From positions 1 through 64,000 of the forward strand of contig JADJMO010000016.1 of the NCBI GenBank assembly GCA_016709545.1: a stretch of DNA of 64,000 nt. Direction: 5' to 3'. Below, in pieces: positions 61,203 through 64,000 of this stretch. The translations under genes and the position numbers were made by a program. Under the pieces are notes generated by a model, which had not been told where the DNA came from, searched no databases, and saw only the letters and a list, made by a program, of their open reading frames with translations. Each line of letters opens with the position of its first letter. The stretch's first letter is position 1. The DNA comes from Myxococcales bacterium (GTDB taxonomy: Bacteria > Myxococcota_A > Polyangia > Polyangiales > JADJMO01).

Positions 61203-61236
61203 GAGGCTTCCTACGTGCGAGGGGCGAGGACGATCT

Positions 61237-62268
61237 TCAACGGTCAGCACCCTCGACGAACCGATCGCGCTGCTGGAACTCCACCATCCAGCCCGGGTAC
61301 TCGGCCGGCAGCGCGCTCACCTCGTCCAGCTTGGTGAGCTCGTCGGCGGCCAGCGCGAGCTTCGTCGCCGCCAGGTTGTCGACCAGCTGCTCGTCGCTCT
61401 TGGCGCCGACGATGACCGACGTCACGAACGGCTTGGCGAGCAGGTACGCGAGGGCCACCTGCGCGACGGAGACGCCGTGCGCCGCCGCGATCGGGCGCAT
61501 GGCGTCCACGCACGCGAACGCGCGCTTCTTGTCGACGATCGGGAAGTCGAACGACGCGCGCCGCGCCTCGGCGGGGCCGCCCTCGGCCGAGAACTTCCCG
61601 GAGAGCAGCCCGCCCGCGAGCGGCGACCACGGGAGGATGCCGAGGCCCTCCTCCTGCGCGAGCGGCGCGATCTCGCGCTCGATGTCGCGCGCGGCGATGG
61701 CGTAGAACATCTGCGCGGAGACGAAGCGCGCCTGCCCCCTGCGCTCGGCGATGGCGAGGGCCTTCATGGCCTTCCACGCGGGCAGGTTGCAGAAGCCCAC
61801 GTAGCGGGCCTTGCCGGCGCGCACGACGTCGTCGAGCGCCTCGATGGTCTCCTCGAGCGGCGTGACCGGGTCGACGCCGTGGATCTGGTAGAGGTCGACG
61901 TGATCGACGCCGAGCCGCCGCAGGCTGCCGTCGATCGCGTCGAGGATGTGCTTGCGCGACAGGCCGGCGTCGTTGGGGCCCTTGCCCACCCGGCCGCGCA
62001 CCTTGGTCGCGAGGACCAGCGAGTGGCGCGGAATGCCGAGGCCAGCGATGGCCTCGGCGACGAGGCGCTCGCTCTCGCCCTCGTGGTAGACGTCCGCGGT
62101 GTCGACGAAGTTCACGCCGGCGTCGATCGCGAGCTTCAGCTGCCCCTTCACGGCGTCGAGCCCCAGCTTGCCGATCACCTCCCAGAAGCCCTTGCCCCCG
62201 TAGGTCATGGTGCCGAGGCAGATCTCCGAGACGTAGAGGCCGGTCCGACCGAGGCGCTTGGTTCGCAT
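61237..62268 (-). CDS. Aldo/keto reductase
   Basis: 343 residues from ATG 62268. (beta/alpha)8 NADPH-dependent reductase. 'TGLYVSEICLGTMTYGGKGF', the catalytic Asp and Tyr in 'NFVDTADVYHEGESERLVAE', Lys in 'LVLATKVRG', His in 'HVDLYQIHGVD', and the cofactor-binding 'SVIVGAKSDEQLVDNLAATK' near the C-terminus. Complete tetrad, so active. First gene of a minus-strand unit with the zinc-knuckle protein. Substrate unknown. Confidence 0.94.
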   Translation of the reverse strand: MRTKRLGRTGLYVSEICLGTMTYGGKGFWEVIGKLGLDAVKGQLKLAIDAGVNFVDTADVYHEGESERLVAEAIAGLGIPRHSLVLATKVRGRVGKGPNDAGLSRKHILDAIDGSLRRLGVDHVDLYQIHGVDPVTPLEETIEALDDVVRAGKARYVGFCNLPAWKAMKALAIAERRGQARFVSAQMFYAIAARDIEREIAPLAQEEGLGILPWSPLAGGLLSGKFSAEGGPAEARRASFDFPIVDKKRAFACVDAMRPIAAAHGVSVAQVALAYLLAKPFVTSVIVGAKSDEQLVDNLAATKLALAADELTKLDEVSALPAEYPGWMVEFQQRDRFVEGADR

Positions 62269-62312
62269 GGCCGGGAGGCTACCCGTTGCGGGAACTCCGG
62301 TCGCCGGTCTCG

Positions 62313-62750
62313 TCAACGACACTCCCCGTACGCCGGACAGACCGCTCCCGAGCGCACGACCCGATCCTCGCCACAGCAGGGCAGCGCGAAGCTCGCGCCC
62401 TGGGTCGCGTAGCGGCACCGCACGCTCTCCTCGTTCGCGAAGACGCAGGCGTGGGCCGCGACGACGGACGACGCCGGAGCCCCGCGGAGCAGGACCGGCT
62501 TCGAGGCCACGCAGCCCGCGATGCACACCTCCTCCGCCGCGGTGTCCTCGGCGCCGCCACAGTAGATGCGGACGCGGTGGCACTCGCGCAGGCGGCCGAT
62601 CGCGTCGTCTCGGCAGCGTGCGAGGCACTCGACCGCGTCCGCCACGGCGTGCAGATCGGCCACCGCGGCGGGAGGATCCGGTGCTGGCGGTGGGGGTGGG
62701 CTCCGACACGCGAGCCCGGCCGACCAGACGAGCAGCAGCACGCGCCTCAT
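62313..62750 (-). CDS. Cys-rich lipoprotein
   Basis: 145 residues from ATG 62750. 'RRVLLLVWSAGLACRS' supplies leader and lipobox; a Pro-rich spacer follows, then a helical Cys-rich domain ('AVECLARCRDDAIGRLRECH', 'VRIYCGGAEDTAAEEVCIAG', 'HACVFANEESVRCRY') ending 'GAVCPAYGECR'. Ten or so Cys suggest disulfides outside the cytoplasm. Function unknown. Confidence 0.7.
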   Translation of the reverse strand: MRRVLLLVWSAGLACRSPPPPPAPDPPAAVADLHAVADAVECLARCRDDAIGRLRECHRVRIYCGGAEDTAAEEVCIAGCVASKPVLLRGAPASSVVAAHACVFANEESVRCRYATQGASFALPCCGEDRVVRSGAVCPAYGECR

Positions 62751-62839
62751 GGACGGTCCGACCACCGAGCCCGCAGGACCTTGGGCAGCCATCCACGCCG
62801 CTGGTGCAGCTCGGACGAGACGTTACACTCCGGTGGCAC

Positions 62840-64000
62840 ATGCGCGCGGGAACGCACGAGGGATTCACGTTCGCGGTCGACGACGTCGCACCAGCGACCG
62901 AGCGTCTGGCGGAGGGAGATGGCGCGATCGAGGCCATCGTCGGCCAGCCGTTGCTCGTGTCGTCGCGCACGCGTCCATTGGTCGACACGCCAGTGGTCCG
63001 CGAGGCACTGACCCGAGGGGAGCACGGTCTCCTCGTGGCCGTGCACACCGCGTTCTCCGATCACCGACCGCTCGTGCTCTCGCCGGACACGATCTGGCTG
63101 ACGCTCGCGCAGGGGTTCGCGCTCCACCTGCGCGAGCACGCGGAGGCGCTGCGCGATCGCTACGTGCGTCACGCCGGGCGCAAGACGGTCCAAGTGGACA
63201 CGTTCGACTTCACGTCGGTCGCGGCGTGGGAGACCCATCTCGCCGCGTTCCACGCCGGGCTCGCCGCCGAGCTCGGGAAGGGCGTGACCGAGCTCGTGAG
63301 CCGTCCGTTCTCGACCACGGGTCCGACGGAGCAGGCGGTCAGCCGCGTCGTCTTGATGGACGCGTTCCAGCGCTACTTCGACTACGAGCTGTATTGCATC
63401 TGCGGCATCCCGGAGATCACCCTGCGCGGGACACCGGACGACTGGCGCGACGTGCGGGCCCGGGTGCGCGCGCTCGCCGATCACGATCTCGGGTGGTGGG
63501 TCGCCGACCTCGAGCCGCTGTGCGATCAATGGGTCGCTACCGCCGAGGGGCGACCCGATCGCGAGTTCTGGCAGTCCATGCTGCAAGCCCGAGGCGACCT
63601 ACGGGACGCGCCTGGTGACGGGCTGGTTGATCCGGCTGTTTCCCTACCTGAGCGAGGGCGAACGCTTCGTGCGCAACGAGTTCCAGCGCGCCGAGCGCGT
63701 CCCCGAGGTGCCGCTCGACTTCCAGGAGCGGTTCCGGCGCTGGAAGGCGCGCGGTCAGCCCACGGCCCCACTGGCCGACTGGTCCCACGCGGGGATCTCC
63801 ACGGCGCGGATCCCGGGCGGGCTGTCGCGGGCCACCGTGCGCCTCCGGGAGGAGTGGGGATCGGTGGCTCGACGTGGTGGCCGGGTTCGTCGGCGTCGGG
63901 CAAGTGGAGGGCGAGCTCGCGATCGAACCGCGCCTCGAGTGGGCGGTGTGCGAGGCGGCCCGCGAGCGCCTCTGGGACGCGTTCGCGTCGCGCATCACTG
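62840..64000 (+). CDS. DUF4419 protein, frameshifted, runs off right edge
   Basis: From ATG 62840: 'GFTFAVDDVAPATERLAEGD', 'HRPLVLSPDTIWLTLAQGFA', 'RPFSTTGPTEQAVSRVVLMD', 'QRYFDYELYCICGIPEITLR', 'GTPDDWRDVRARVRALADHD'. These are hallmark motifs of DUF4419. After 'EFWQSMLQ' the frame shifts near 63584 and continues 'KPEATYGTRLVTGWLIRLFP', 'YLSEGERFVRNEFQRAERVP'; a further shift near 63858 leads to 'WLDVVAGFVGVGQVEGELAI' up to the window end. DUF4419 proteins are of unknown function. Confidence 0.8.
   Translation, partial: MRAGTHEGFTFAVDDVAPATERLAEGDGAIEAIVGQPLLVSSRTRPLVDTPVVREALTRGEHGLLVAVHTAFSDHRPLVLSPDTIWLTLAQGFALHLREHAEALRDRYVRHAGRKTVQVDTFDFTSVAAWETHLAAFHAGLAAELGKGVTELVSRPFSTTGPTEQAVSRVVLMDAFQRYFDYELYCICGIPEITLRGTPDDWRDVRARVRALADHDLGWWVADLEPLCDQWVATAEGRPDREFWQSMLQARGDLRDAPGDGLVDPAVSLPERGRTLRAQRVPARRARPRGAARLPGAVPALEGARSAHGPTGRLVPRGDLHGADPGRAVAGHRAPPGGVGIGGSTWWPGSSASGKWRASSRSNRASSGRCARRPASASGTRSRRASL

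Overview
The window is G+C-rich DNA from a soil-type myxobacterium (Myxococcota, probably Polyangiales or a relative). This is inferred from gene style: many single-gene lipoproteins with Asp/Thr/Ser/Ala spacers, a TIGR02996 'repeat-companion' protein, a WGR plus leucine-rich-repeat protein, B12/radical-SAM and ECF-sigma loci, and two-gene regulator/oxidoreductase modules. No rRNA, complete tRNA or CRISPR array is visible.

Positions 1-31,000 are an accessory region crowded with mobile DNA. In order it holds a frameshifted helical-repeat protein, an Rpn-type nuclease behind two tandem 20-bp palindromes, an IS91-type transposase, a group II intron (4640-6582), a first IS21-type element (8056-11421), a tRNA-Phe 3' fragment, a TniA/TniB-like transposition pair, a run of small lipoprotein genes (16.4-21.6 kb), an IS630-type element with perfect 32-bp ends and a passenger gene (21717-23555), a second inverted IS21 copy (23858-27227) and a beheaded IS481/IS3-like transposase. 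Two dispersed repeat families run through it. One is a ~65-105 bp repeat with a dif-like core (copies near 4.5, 20.1 and 31.1 kb); the first copy carries the intron and the second is the matching empty site. The other is a ~100-125 bp MITE-like repeat whose ends match the IS21 terminal repeats (17.6, 18.9 and 28.0 kb).

Positions 28,000-64,000 are ordinary chromosome: compact genes in short, often overlapping pairs. They include a phospholipase-A2-like lipoprotein, nitronate monooxygenase, an AraC regulator, a sterol-desaturase-like membrane enzyme, two similar divergent LysR/quinone-oxidoreductase modules (38.9-40.8 and 57.4-59.5 kb), a B12-binding radical SAM enzyme coupled to a small lipoprotein, an AAC(3)-like acetyltransferase, and a three-gene DHFR-like/SRPBCC/ArsR operon with an operator inside its promoter and a probably leaderless start. 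They also include a beta-barrel/ECF sigma/membrane-TPR operon, a cytochrome P450, an aldo/keto reductase and a DUF4419 protein cut by the right edge.

The most notable object is at 60267-60629: a small DCC-family (DUF393) thiol-disulfide oxidoreductase in which both cysteine codons of the CxxC motif are in-frame TGA. A strong hairpin with a GGT loop follows 17 nt after the second TGA, as expected of a bacterial SECIS. This is a candidate U-x-x-U selenoprotein.

Many otherwise good genes here carry single-base frameshifts, often at short C or G runs (near 400, 14262, 42828, 46030, 54378/54403, 55328, 63584, 63858). Residual assembly error is a likely explanation, so several 'broken' genes may be intact in the organism.
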